Shown here one piece after another: positions 44,201-55,255 of a stretch of DNA of 64,000 bases; within the stretch, counting starts at the first letter, position 1, and every line of letters starts with the position of its first letter. The notes under the pieces were generated by a model. That model ran no database searches. It was not told the origin of the DNA and was given only the letters and a program-made list of their open reading frames with translations. The stretch lies in NCBI GenBank assembly GCA_027625915.1, contig JANTQA010000072.1:310001-374000 (forward strand), written 5' to 3'. Origin of the DNA: Anaeramoeba flamelloides (Eukaryota; Metamonada; Anaeramoebidae). A program made the translations under genes and the position numbers.

Positions 44201-47200
44201 TTTCGTTTCTTATTGTGTTTTCGTAGATATTTCGTCTTTTTCATCAAATAATTTGTAAAATATTTGAGAACTTGAAATAAAAAATTTTGATTTTTTAATT
44301 GGAAAATAATAGTATTGGAATTATATTTGGATCTTCAATAGGAAATCAAAATGAGCAACATTGTTTTTCTCAATAGGGATTTCATTAAGAAATTTGAGTT
44401 TTTCAATTTTTAAGAATATATATTGATTTATTAGTATTATTTCATATTGGATACCAAATATTCTTTGGTGTGTATTATTCTACTGATTTCTTATTTGTTC
44501 TTCAAAGTTCAATTATTTTTTATAATTGATATTTGAAAAAAAGGTTGGAAATCTTTAACAGAAAAAAGTTTATTTTATTACCCTAAAAAGTAATAGAGTA
44601 ATTATTTGAACAAAGATACAATTAAACTTGATGTGCAAACACTGTTTTACCAACTTTAGAAAAACGAGTTCTTATTTTTAAAAAAAAGTTCATTGTTTCC
44701 CAATTAAATTTTCAGTAAAAATTGGTTAATTCTTTTTGGTTTGAATTTAAGGTTTGAAAAAGTGAAAAAAAATTTTTTTGATGAAATCTCACTTTTGGTA
44801 ATCGAAGGTATTTTTTTTGAACAAAAAACCTTAAAAATAATTTCTTATTTTAAAAATAGAAGAACAATAAGTCAAATATTGAATCCTTGAAGATCCTTAA
44901 AAATTGATCATTTATTTTATTTTCAATAATTTCATAAATTTCAAGGAATTTAAAAAATATAGTAATACTTTTTTTTATTATTCAGTAATAAAAAACTAAC
45001 TTCTTATTATTAAAATAAGATTTTCGATAATACTTATTATTTTTTTTTTTTTAACTATTAATTTGAATTAATTTTATCTTTTTTTGAAAAATATTTACAA
45101 AATTTGCGAATTAACAATAAAATTCCTGTTGATACATTTAATCTTTGAGTTATTATGGACTCATCGAAATAATTAAGATTGGTTTATTAATTATTGATTA
45201 TAAATAATCAAATTAAAAAGTTTTTTTTTAGGTTTTAAGTTGAATTTTCAAGGTTTTAAAAAAGTATTTTGGAAGAATCTTTTCTTAACAATTTGGTGGT
45301 TTTTCTATTATTTTTTTGAAAAACAAAAAGAAAAAATTGTTTTGAAATGTTGTGTTGAATAAACAAATTATATTTTATCTAAGTTTAAAATAATTAATTA
45401 TAATTTTTTTTTCGAATTAAGTATATTTTTTATTTACTGAGTTGTTTTCAAAACTTAGTGATTTCATTTTTTAAAATTTGTTTTTCAACATTTTCTTCAT
45501 GGATAATAAGATTTTTTTCTTCTTTCTAAAAAAATAATTTTTTTTTGGAATAATTTTAAAGGTTGGTTTTTGAAATGTTCTAGAAAATACCCAAAAATAT
45601 TCTAACCACTAAAAAATAATTTTAGAAGAACTTCTAAAAAAACACGAGTGTTCATAGATAAATGTTTATGGTAAAATAACAAATTTACTTGTGAACAGAA
45701 TATGTTTTTTTTGAATTTTCTACCACACGCACTCTGAAGAATTTTTTTTTTTTTTTGGTACTTTTTGAGTAATTTTTGGGTATTTTAGTAAATGTTAGAT
45801 TAGTGTATGTGTATGCCACTGTATGTTTGGGCTTAGTATTGGTTGGATTGGGTAATCTTAGATTAATCCAATTTCTCTTCTGGGATGGGAATTTTAATAA
45901 GGTTTCGTTTGAATAGAGTCACCTTTGGTAGAGTAGGTTTCACCGATGTACGATTAGGTGTTACTTTGTTATTTTTAGATTATATTTGACATTGCAATTT
46001 TTTTTTTTATTAATGCTACAATAGAAATTATCTTAACAAAGACATTTTCTCCCATTTTTTAATACCTTTTAGCAATCATCAGAAATGTTACAGGTATCGA
46101 AGGTACCAATTCTTTTCTATAAAATGGGTTAAATATTATTCCTCAAAATTTGCAAAATTTCGCATTTTGATATTTTTCTGCCAAAAAAAATAAATATTCT
46201 TACAATAAAATTCCAAGTTTACCATTAAACTATGTATCTTGACACTAGAATTTCTTAGAAGTTCTTCAAAAAGTGTTTTTAAGTGGTTAAAAAAAATACT
46301 CAATTTTTTTTTATTATTGAAGAAGTGTAAATTACACTCTAGTTGCCCTTATAAACTCTTTTTTCAGTCAAAGGTACCCGGCTTTATTTGATAAATAGAG
46401 AATATTCTATGAGTTTAATTCATTATTCTTCTAAAAATAAATTTTCAATTTTTTAATAAAAATATTTTTTCTCATTTAGTAAAATATTCTTTTTTTTTTC
46501 TTATTTAGTCAATTTTTTTCTTTTTTATTTTTTTTTTCAAAAAGCCAATTTGAAAAAAAAAAAAAATGTTTTAAACTCCAAATTAACATAAAGAAAATTG
46601 AGTCTTTGTATTTTCTTTTAAAATTCATAAATTTAAAATTAAAAAAATCTTATTATCAAGAATTTTAATTTTCAAAAGAAATTGAGAAATTTTGCACCAG
46701 ACATTCCAATGAAAGTGGCACAAAATTTTTTTAAAATTCTTTTATTTTGACAAATTTATCCTTTGTTCTGTTCTTTATTTTTTGAATCTCAACTCTAATC
46801 AGAAGTTTATTATTTGTCGTATTTCTAAACAATCGTAGTTTGGTTGACTCTTAAAAAAAGTGAATTTTTCATTTTGGGATGGTCCACTTTGGGTGAAATG
46901 AGGTTTACTTAAATTTCCTCAAAGGGAATTTAAGCATTAAATCAGATATTTCATGAATATTATTTAATGAAAATAATTTCAAACTGTTTTGATTTAAAAT
47001 TAATTCATAAAGATTTATTTCTTTTATTTATTTTGAAAAATTAATCTATTATTTTCATAGGAAGGACACACATAAAAAGTTATCAGTATTTTCCATTATC
47101 TCTTTATGTTCATATCTTAACCATAAAGAACAAAATTTATTTGAGTTTTTATTTATTACATAGTAAACCCCATTCGAAAAATTTGGACACCCCAAAATCA

Positions 47201-50200
47201 AAAATAGGCAAAAAAAAACCCTATTTATTGTATTTTTCCAAACCTAATATAAAACAACATTTAAGTTAACACAGTATTTATGTTTTAATAAGTCAACATT
47301 TTAATTCAAATAAAAGAAAAAAATATAAAACTCAAAAATAAAAACAGGTGTGTCCAAAATAATGAAACGAGCGGAAAAAAAAATGTATTGGTAAATTTGT
47401 TGAAATTTCACCAACAATTGTTGATCGATCAAATGATAAGATACCATCTACCAATTGTATGTGATTTTCCAATTTAACAAACTCAACACTAACCTTCTAT
47501 CAACCATTGAAAAAAAATTTCGAGATCTAACGAAACAGATTACCTAACTGCAAAAAAGGAAATGAAAACAAAACAAAAAAGACAAAAAATGAAATAAATT
47601 GTAAAATCAAAATTCTTTCCAAATTGAATTTAAAGTGAAGTAATGATGTTCTTTCCCTTGTTTAAACTGTGTCCAAATTTTTGGAATCTAGTTTAGTATC
47701 TATTTAAGCAATTACTAAATGTTCTGAATTTTAGAATTGTTGGGATTGAGGGACAACTTAAATATTTTTTATTAATAAACATTTTTTTTTGGTTTTTAAT
47801 TATTTTAAAATACTCTTGTAAAGTGCCGTAGAGTGCATAGCTTTTTTTTAATTTAAGAAAAGAAAATTACAGAAATTTTCTTTTTATTTCTAAAATTAAA
47901 AAAAAGCTAACGACATTTCCAACTGATAGAATTCAACAACTCAGTATAATTATAATTATAAATTTCGTTTTTAAGAAGTTACAAATTCTTTGAATTCCAA
48001 TTAATTTTATTATTTATTATTTGGTTAAATTTTATTAGTTTATCCAGATAAGGTAGAGATAAAAGATTTAATTTATTTTTGAATTTGAATTTCTTTTTAT
48101 TGAAATTACCAAATTTTCGAATTTAAATTCTGTTTTATAAATTATAACTGGTATATTTCCGTTTATTTTGCATATTTCTGTACAACATGTTTTAATTCAA
48201 GAGTTTAAATAATTTAGGGTTGCTATTTTATCATTATATATTTCTAATATATTTGTTAATTGGCTTAATATAAAAGATTTAAATAATCTAATTTTCAAAT
48301 TATTTGTAAATTATCATTGAATAATTGTTTAGAATTGTTATAAGTTTCTTTTTCCTTTTTCAGATTATATACTAAGGTATTTCCAAAAAAGTGTGGCATT
48401 TTTTTTTACATTTCATAAAAAATAATCTTTTTTAGTGATGGTAATCATTAATCAACTATACCAAATTAAGTTTAATATTTATACCGATTGAACCAACCAC
48501 TTATCTATTTAATTCAAAACATGTTAGTTGAAATATTCCCAAAAAATGAAAAAAAAAAATAGCACTTTTTTTGGTGAAAACAATGTACGACCAATTTCAA
48601 TAAAAAACTGGAAATATGGAAAGGGAACAAATGATTTTTTAAACAAGAAAACGCAGTTATATGTTTTTAATTATATTGTAAATTTTGTTGAGATTATACA
48701 AGTTATGAAAATGATTTTTTCGATCAAAAAGAAAATAATAAACACCAATTTTCACACATAAAAAAATATCAGATAAAATTGAGATCAGAAATTTTAATAA
48801 ATTTTATTTATGCAATACAATACTAAGAAACAAATTGAATTATTATCAAGAATCTATAAATGGTGATTAATGATTTTATATATTTATATCCTTTTTTGAA
48901 GAATGGGTTACATAAATATATTTTAAAATAAATTTGCCCCGCTTTCTTGGAAATAGCTTAAATGTGAAATTTTTTCCAAATAAATTCTCAAATATTTAAT
49001 CTTTTAGATAAATCTTGTGATATTTCTGTTTTATCTTTATTATATTTTAATCCAAATTGAACAATTAATTTGATATATTGATATTAATATTTTATTTAAT
49101 TGATTTATATTTCGTTCAATAATTAAAATTAAATCATCTGCAAACATTTGACAATGATTTGCCAATGGCATTATTTTTAAGAAAAAAAAAATGTGAAATA
49201 AGAGCAAATGTGATAGGTGATAAAGCGATCTCCTTGAAATAAAATTGTAGTATTTCAAGGCCTTTCTTTTTTTCAAAACAAATATATTTTGGATCGATCA
49301 TTTATGATCAAAAAGTTGAGATAACTAAACTTTTTTAACCTTGTTCAATTCAAATTTCAACAAGTGGCCTTCGTTCAATTCCAAATTAATAGATTTTTAA
49401 TTATTTTTTCACAAAAAAGCAAAAAATGTTTCAGTTTATTATCTTTGAAATTTATTTTTCTTTATTAGTGTATTGATCAACAATACCCATTCAATTTTTA
49501 ATATTCACATAATAGAAGAGACACAAATATTTTTGGTGTCGATTACTGTAAATTATAAAAAATAAAAAATACTGAAATTGTAACGAAAGACATATAATAA
49601 ATTTTTTTTTTTTTTATCATTTGTTTTTTTTTTGAAAATTTCTGTTGTTTTCTTTATTAGCTAAAACTTGTAATGTGTATCTGACTACTATCATAAATAA
49701 TAATAATAATAAAAAAAAAAATCCAAAAAAAGAATGGCTCTGGTAAACTAGGTATTGGTAGAAAGCAAACTATATATACACCAACATTAATTAACTTTTT
49801 CGATCAGAAGGAAGTTGTAAAAATTGTTATAGCATATCAGCATTCTGTTGCATTAATCCGAGAAAATGGGAAAAACATTGCCTATTCATGTGGTATTGGT
49901 ATTGTTAGTGGGCATGGCTCAAATAAAAATTATATAGAGTTTACCAAAATTCCAAAATTACAGAAGAATAACATTCTTCAGATCGAGTGTGGTTATAATC
50001 ATACACTCGCTATGGACGATCAAAGCCAATTTTATTTTTGGGGAAGCATTGGTATAACAGTAAACCATATCCATACTTTACCAAAAAAAATTATGGGTAT
50101 AAATTTCCCAATCACAGAATCCATTGCAATTGGCTGTGGTTCCTTCAATTATTTTATTTATCCTTCATCACATACAAATATGGCTCGAGATTTGATGAAA

Positions 50201-50893
50201 ATTTATTTATCTGGAGAATTATGTGATGGCAACATTAAAGGTATCAAAGTTCATAAGCAGATGCTGAATTGTCGAACATCTAGCCACTTTGAAGATATTA
50301 AAAAAATACTTGAAAGCTATAAAGTAGAGGAAATTAAAATGTTCTTAAAATGGGTATATTCAAACACAATCGAAGACCATAAACTAATTTTTTCAATATG
50401 TGAAAAGTTTAATATCGAAAATCCCAAAAAAAGACATTTAATAGATGATTTAACTACTTTATATAAGGACAGCAAAAGTAAGGACTTTACAATATTGGTT
50501 TCTGACGAAGACCAATCAAGCGAAGTGGATGAGGATGAGGATGAGGATGAGGATGGGGATGAGGATGAGGATGAGGATGAAGATGAAGAACAAGATGAAG
50601 TACATGCCCATAAATTTATTCTTGCAGCAAGAAGTGAGCTTTATTATCACATGTTTGAGAGCGTTACAGAAGGGATGGATCGAATTCCAGATTACACCCA
50701 AAGATCTCTCGAAACTTTAGAAATTCTAATGAAATATCTTTACACGGGCAAAATCGAACTTTCAGCAGATTCAGAACCAGATATCGTGCTGAATGAACTT
50801 TCAGATGCCCACGAATATTACCAATTAACAACATCAACCCAATTTATTTCACAGCTTAATGGTCTAAGAAAAAAATACAATATTTTTAACTAA
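41252..50893 (+). CDS. RCC1-repeat / tandem BTB protein with a 7.7-kb intron
   Basis: Predicted exons 41252-41293 (probable), 41435-42052 and 49733-50893 give 606 aa. Intron 1 is 141 nt ending tttctag; intron 2 is 7680 nt, beginning gtaaaa and ending ag, both phase 0. The exon 2/3 junction restores a perfect RCC1 blade, IYGSGK|NGSGKLGIGRKQTIYTP. RCC1 blades fill residues about 60-340 (YSMGKNQNGECGVGNH, YVCGSNSSGNIGLG, then CGYNHTLAMDDQSQFYFWG). A first BTB-like half follows (about 370-450: YLSGELCDGN, VHKQ, FLKWVYS), then a second BTB (about 465-590: LYKDSKSKDFTILV, VHAHKFILAARSELYYHMF, LMKYLYTGKIEL). An acidic D/E run (about 483-510) is inserted in the second BTB. Members may act as Cullin-3 adaptors; that is inference. 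Exon 1 choice is the weakest part. Confidence 0.85.
42095..42790 (+). repeat. 0.7-kb dispersed repeat, copy 2, in the giant intron
   Basis: Starts about 45 nt after the intron's 5' splice site and aligns in order with 15040-15800 (see there). Same orientation as the gene. Non-coding. Confidence 0.75.
42791..43242. other. Giant-intron DNA with a minus-strand frame
   Basis: Holds a minus-strand 103-codon frame (42813-43124) with an internal hydrophobic stretch LLILISLFLFLILNLIGKLLF. It is not supported by homology and may be chance. Nothing else recognised. Confidence 0.35.
43243..43900. mobile_element. Large foldback element with about 250-bp arms, copy 1
   Basis: Left arm (about 43290-43530) and right arm (43590-43830) are reverse complements. 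They share gtttacaatccct, then a near-perfect stretch running gttatttttgttcttagctg through atcgatctttgacttcttat, attaattttaatagttgtta and caataaattcat, then tatcaattgata-type sequence at the apex. No frame. Its partner is at 61815-62615. Located in the RCC1-BTB giant intron. Confidence 0.9.
44140..44400 (+). repeat. Dispersed repeat shared with BCD1 intron 2 (copy 2)
   Basis: Partner of 33470-33700, sharing gtccaataaggaagatgaat and acttgaaataaaaaattttga. Class unknown. Confidence 0.55.
44401..45600. other. Giant-intron DNA, nothing recognised
   Basis: AT-rich sequence with no coding frame and no clear inverted repeat. Confidence 0.45.
45601..46297. mobile_element. 0.7-kb TIR element abutting the LINE tail
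   Basis: The left end tctaaccactaaaaaataat with agaagaacttctaa is mirrored at the right by tcttagaagttcttcaaaaa and ttaagtggttaaa. The interior is non-coding. Its right end touches the poly-T side of LINE copy 2. Confidence 0.65.
46354..46905. mobile_element. 552-bp TA-TIR element nested in LINE copy 2
   Basis: Lies between LINE sequences that are contiguous in copy 1 (ttaagta / agggcacttagagtg). TA flanks are at 46352-46353 and 46906-46907. Diverged terminal repeats: aactcttttttcagtcaaaggtacc against aacctcatttcacccaaagtggacc, shown here in two parts by position only where longer. A second copy of its interior is at 57400-57670. Confidence 0.75.
47161..47698. mobile_element. 538-bp TA-TIR element nested in LINE copy 2 (A4)
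   Basis: About 30-bp terminal repeats share tTCnAAAAATTTGGACAC (GTGTCCAAATTTTTGG on the right), each bounded by TA. LINE copy 1 is contiguous across the site (gcttaaatagata / tatgtaataaataaa). It is the best-preserved member of the family also seen at 20.7, 29.0, 29.6 and 32.9 kb. Non-coding, Tc1/mariner-like in its ends. Confidence 0.92.
47812..47922. mobile_element. About 100-bp micro-foldback nested in LINE copy 2
   Basis: TAGCTTTTTTTTAATTT and its complement AAATTAAAAAAAAGCTA form the stem, with gtagagtgc on one side and taacgacat on the other. LINE copy 1 is contiguous here (ttggaag / tacaaaaatattt). The same module type recurs in the 1.1-kb repeat at 10.3-10.75 and 58.15-58.26 kb. Confidence 0.8.
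48373..48960. mobile_element. 584-bp TA-TIR element nested in LINE copy 2
   Basis: Left end AGGTATTTCCAAAAAAGTGT and right end, read inward, AGCTATTTCCAAGAAAGCGG. TA lies outside both (48373-48374 and 48959-48960). LINE copy 1 shows the empty site cacattTAgtctataa. The interior is non-coding; a plus-strand frame at 48528-48761 inside it is not convincing. Confidence 0.9.
49276..49732. other. 3' end of the giant RCC1-BTB intron
   Basis: AT-rich DNA ending in taataat repeats and an A-run before the ag at 49731-49732. It lacks a pyrimidine tract; a better-looking tttattag at 49660 would bring an in-frame TGA and is not used in this model. Confidence 0.55.
50520..50600 (+). repeat. gatgag tandem repeat encoding an acidic loop
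   Basis: Repeated GATGAG units encode the DEDEDED run inside the second BTB domain. Placement in a surface loop between two strands would be tolerated. Confidence 0.9.
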
Positions 50894-53614
50894 TACTGAT
50901 TTTGGAACAGAAAAATAAACCAAGTTCGCAATTTTTTTTTCTGAGGAGAAAATGAAAATGTGTGGGGATAATTTTTTTAATTTTACCTATGAATGATTTA
51001 CTGGAATAAAAGTGTCCGTTTTTTGATTTTAGCGTAGTTTGGTCATGAAACATAATTTTCAATAAATCCATTTCAGAGTTACAAACTATTTTTTGAAATT
51101 ATCTGTTTTTTTATACAATCGAGGTTCTTTTTTTTTTTTGGGAAAATTATTTTTCAGGATTTAGCTTCAAATTGAAAATTAAATTAATTTTTCAAGAGTG
51201 TAGACCCTTACTGAGTTTGGTTTCAATGTTTGAATTTTCCTATCCTGCAGAAATTGGTTTTCAAAATAACTAAATTTTAACCAAGTAAGGTACAATTTTA
51301 TAATTTTAAAAAATATTGAGAAACTTAACAACATTTTTAAAGATCAGAATCGTTTTTATATTGGTTTTTAGTTGGTAGGACTTTTGATCTTTTAATGTTT
51401 TTAAAAACAAGTAAAGGATTAAAATTTGATTTTTCAAAAAATTGTATTATTGTTTATCTCAAATTTTACCAGATGGAAACAACGTACTTTTTCAATATTT
51501 CCTCTGCTTTGTGTTTTCAAAACAAATTTGAAAGAATCAAAGACTTTAATAAACTTTTGTTTTTTATATTCTTTTTTTCTTCTTGAAGAATTATTTAAAC
51601 AATTTTTTTTCTTCAGAAATTTAAGAACTACGTGTCGGATTCAACAATTTTTCTCTAAAGCTTTTGGTTCAATTCCATTTGAAAAGTAAAGTTAAGATCT
51701 TCAAAATATTCTCCAATTTGGATCGAAAAATCATTTTTTGTCATTTTTTTGATGAAAAATGAAAAAGAAAAATTGAGATACGTAACTTCGAACACCTTGT
51801 TAAGGAACGTAAAAATGAAAAAGAAAAATAACAACGAGTTTTTAACATTATAAAAAACGAAGATCAGTCCAAACATTCAAAAAAACAACTCTAACTCTAA
51901 CCTTCGAAGATCGCATTGTATATGATTTATTAATCTTTGGGTTTCCAAAATTGTTCCACTTGTTCCATTAATTATAGCAATTCTTACAAAAGTATTGCAA
52001 TTTTCCTTGTGATTTTGAATTTTTTCTCTTCTTTTCTTTTCTTTTTGGGAAAAACAGAATTTCCCCGACATGCTTCTGAGGATAATATTTCCTCGAATTG
52101 TTTTTTGAACAAAATGATCCATGCCAAACGCACTTCACATTATTTTGGTGTTTTCTAGTTAGGTTTTTTTTTGTTTGGATCGTTTCTCTCAAAACCCAAT
52201 TTGCTGTGTCAATGTAAATTGGGTTGAGGCTTTGTGGGAAAGGTTTTGAAGTTTTTTTCATGAAAGGATCTTTTCGAAATTAAATTTGGGAAAATTAGTC
52301 AAGTCTTTTTTTATTTAAAAAAAATTAAAATATTGTGTCAGTTGAGAAAAAATGATCATTTTTTTTTGGGAAATAGTGAATTCTAGAGGATTTATCCAAA
52401 CACATTATCGTAGTCAAGATTCAAAATTTTGTTTGTTTTCAAATGAACAAGGCTATTTCCTCAAATTTTGTATCTAATTGTCCTCATTTTTGATATCTTA
52501 AAACAATTTTTAAAACATTCTCGTCTTTACCCCACAACCAAAAAAAAATCACTTAGACGTACCGGCAATGTATAAAGGTTTTAAAAATTGTTCTAAAAAG
52601 TTATTTTCTCAAAAAGTCGATTTTTGCCAACGTTCTTTGTCATTTCGAGATACGAGGAGACTAAAATTTATGCAAAAAATGACATTTTTTGGTTCTTAGA
52701 TCTCACCGAAGAAAATTTTGTGAGAGTTACAAACCTACAGAACACGATTGGAACACACTTGACCTTGAATTTCAATGTGAAACGTAGTTCTTAAGATTTT
52801 TTGATACCCTCTGAAAAATGTTTGGAAAATTTGGACTCTTGTATCTGAAAGGTAGAAAGGGGTTTTGTAAAAATGTTACCTTAAAAGAAGTCAAAAATTG
52901 AGTTTTGATGAAATTTTCTTTTGCAAATTCAAAAATTAAGCAACAACCCAAAAATTTTACAAATTATGAATGGAAACAAACCAAATTAAAAAAGATAAAC
53001 AAAGATTGGAAATATTAAAAAAAAAACAAAATTAAACACTTTAATACTCTTAATTATAAAGTAAATATAGAGTTCGTGATAGGACAGACTAAAATGTAAA
53101 TGCTTTTCTTTTACGAACAAGATCATTTTTCTTAGAAGTGATTTGCTGTTGTTGCTTTTTTCTTGTTTTTTTGTGTTATTTCTCAAAAAGTATGTTTTTG
53201 GATGGACGATTAAGAAAACAATTGGGAATGTTTTTTTTTTTGTTTGGGTTAGTGAAAGATTTAAGTTCTTTGAATCGGAAGTGATGATTATAGTAAATAG
53301 ATCTTAACACACAATAATCCAAGAAGAACTAGTTATTATTGTTAAAAATATTTAAAAAGAAATTCATTGTTGCACTAAGGGAGTGTTCAAGACGCTGATG
53401 TGTTTATTTTTCAAAAAAGATGTTTTGTTCCTGTTCGTTTTATGAAAAACAATTTTTATAAAAAAAATGAAATATGATGAAAAAATTCTTTTGTTTTTAG
53501 AAAACTGAAAAAAGAAAAAAAAAACAAACTGTATGTTTCCAACCAACCGTTCAACAAATATATTCGAGATCAGAATCAGCAGATGTTGTTTAGTTGACAA
53601 AAAAAGAATAAAAA
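50894..53614. other. Intergenic DNA, gene content uncertain
   Basis: About 51.85-52.27 and 52.5-52.9 kb have fewer homopolymers and more G/C than typical spacer. Two overlapping minus-strand frames (51877-52122, containing FVQKTIRGNIILRSMSGKF, and 51968-52261) share the first of these patches, in different phases. I could not match either to a family, so none is called. Some decayed gene or unseen spliced gene is possible. Confidence 0.4.
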
Positions 53615-53686
53615 TAGTCCTGCACGGTTTCGAACCGTGGACCTTTCGCGTGTAAAGCGAACGCGCTACCACTGCGCCACAAGACT
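53615..53686 (-). tRNA. tRNA-Val (anticodon UAC)
   Basis: 72-nt cloverleaf on the minus strand without intron. Acceptor AGTCTTG pairs with CAGGACT (one G-U), discriminator A. D arm GCGC-AGTGGTA-GCGC, anticodon arm TTCGC-TTTACAC-GCGAA with anticodon TAC, variable AGGTC, T arm CACGG-TTCGAAA-CCGTG. A and B boxes are present (TGGCGCAGTGG, GGTTCGAAACC). On the minus strand a T-run follows within 5 nt, suitable as a Pol III terminator. No CCA is encoded. Confidence 0.97.
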
Positions 53687-55255
53687 ATACATTAAAAGTT
53701 CGCAAAATGATATTTTGAATATTAATAAAAAATGATTATTTTTTATAACTGAAGCCATTTTAAAGTCGATCAAACCGACTATCTTATTCATCAAAAAACT
53801 CTTAATAACAAATCAAAAAGATGGTAACTTATATAATATCCCTAATTTTAACACATCGTATTATAATATATTGACCAAAATATAAAATAATAATAAATTA
53901 CAATAAAAATCTAAAAAATTTTCTTCATTTTCCTAATTAAATCTAAATTTAATCATTTTGAATAATGTATTCTAGATATTGAATTTGAAAAACTTTGTAA
54001 AATCAGTTGTCCCTCAAAATATACTTTCTTTCGAGTTTAATTCAAAATTGAGTTAATCGATTGCAAAAATGGAAATTGAACTAAAAATTTCATGAAATAA
54101 ATTTGAATTTATCAGTAATTAATGCCATTTGTCAAATAATCTGATTTATATATATATCTATGAAATATATTGAAGATCATGATTCGGTGTATTAAAGCTG
54201 TTTAAAAAAAGTATTGATTGAAACTCATATATAGTAAGGAAAAAAATACTGAACATGAAAAAAATCCTGGAAAAGATTTTTAATAGTGAATATTTTAGAA
54301 ATTGAGATATGATTTCCATTTATTTCGAATCAAATCCTTTTTATAAATATCCAAATTTATTATGAGCCTCGTAATAAACCTACCTAAGTTCATTAAAGTC
54401 TGGCGTCTCATAGAATATTCATGTAATTTTTTGATAGCAGAAGTAGATATACTTTTTCTGAAAAACGATGGGATTTTATAGTGTTTACTAGAGTTTTAAA
54501 AAAGTTTAATTTTTGTTCCTGTTTTTTAATCGATTGGATAGTGGTGTTTTGAACAAGTGTAATTTAATTAATCATCATCCGAATAAGTGAGTGAGTCATA
54601 ATTTTTAAATTTTGATATTTAAAAAAAAGGATTTGATTGTAAAATAAAAGGAATTACACAACAATTTTTCTAATATTCAATAATTAAAAAACTTGTCAAG
54701 GGATTTTTTTCATGACTGGAAATTTTTTCACTACTCTACTACTTTTTTTAAAAAACCAATTATTTTGACTTAAAAAGTTAAGGTCTACATTTTCAGCATG
54801 GAGAGTGTTGAGTTATTAGGTTATTTTAGATTCACTTCTTTCAAATTATTTTCGTTCTGAAGAAATTGGATAAAAAAATTACTAATATTTCAATAAAATC
54901 AAAAATCAATCAATTTTGGATATTTTCAAAAAGGTCACATTCCGAACTTAAAGTTAAATAATAATTTGAAAATATACAACCAATTGTGTCTAATTATTCC
55001 TTAAAATAATAATCCTTTTTTTTTTTATGATTTGCTTTATAGTGAGTAGGGTTGGTATCTTTATAAAAATATTTTAAATAAGCTCTTTTTTAACAAAGGG
55101 GGCATTTTTAATTGAAAAACATAGATTATATTCGATATTTTAATTCAGTTCTCTTCTCAAAATATTTTTTTGAATATTTGGATCAGAATCTTTTTTCTAA
55201 TTAAATTATTTTCTTTTTTCATTTCTTTTTCTTTTTCCTTTTCATTTTTTTTTTC
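53687..55255. other. AT-rich intergenic DNA with one short repeat
   Basis: No gene found. It contains the dispersed repeat at 53960-54140 and otherwise only homopolymer-rich DNA. Confidence 0.5.
53960..54140 (+). repeat. Dispersed repeat E, copy 1
   Basis: Shares ctttgtaaaatcagttgt, gagttaatcgattgcaaaaa then tggaaattgaactaaaaatt and atttgaatttatcagtaat with 62030-62170, and more weakly with 60290-60480. Class unknown; no ends defined. Confidence 0.65.

Larger units (their letters stand above)
46304..49275 (-). mobile_element. LINE fragment, copy 2, with four nested insertions
   Basis: Antisense to the host gene inside its giant intron. From 49275 it reads the RT block ALSPITFALISH, KIMPLANHCQMFADDLILI, then the thumb (kylgIYLEKNFTF equivalent at about 48970-49060), and later stretches matching LINE copy 1 at 48300-48370, 47925-48290, 47700-47810, 46908-47160 and finally the 3' end gagtgtaatttacacttc with an A-run at 46304-46314. 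Only about 1.2 kb is LINE; the rest is four inserted elements. It is 5'-truncated before the first RT motifs. Frame is lost throughout. Confidence 0.9.

Noticed and set aside
53364-53672. 102-codon minus-strand frame
   Set aside because: Its N-terminal part translates the tRNA-Val gene, so it cannot be an independent gene.
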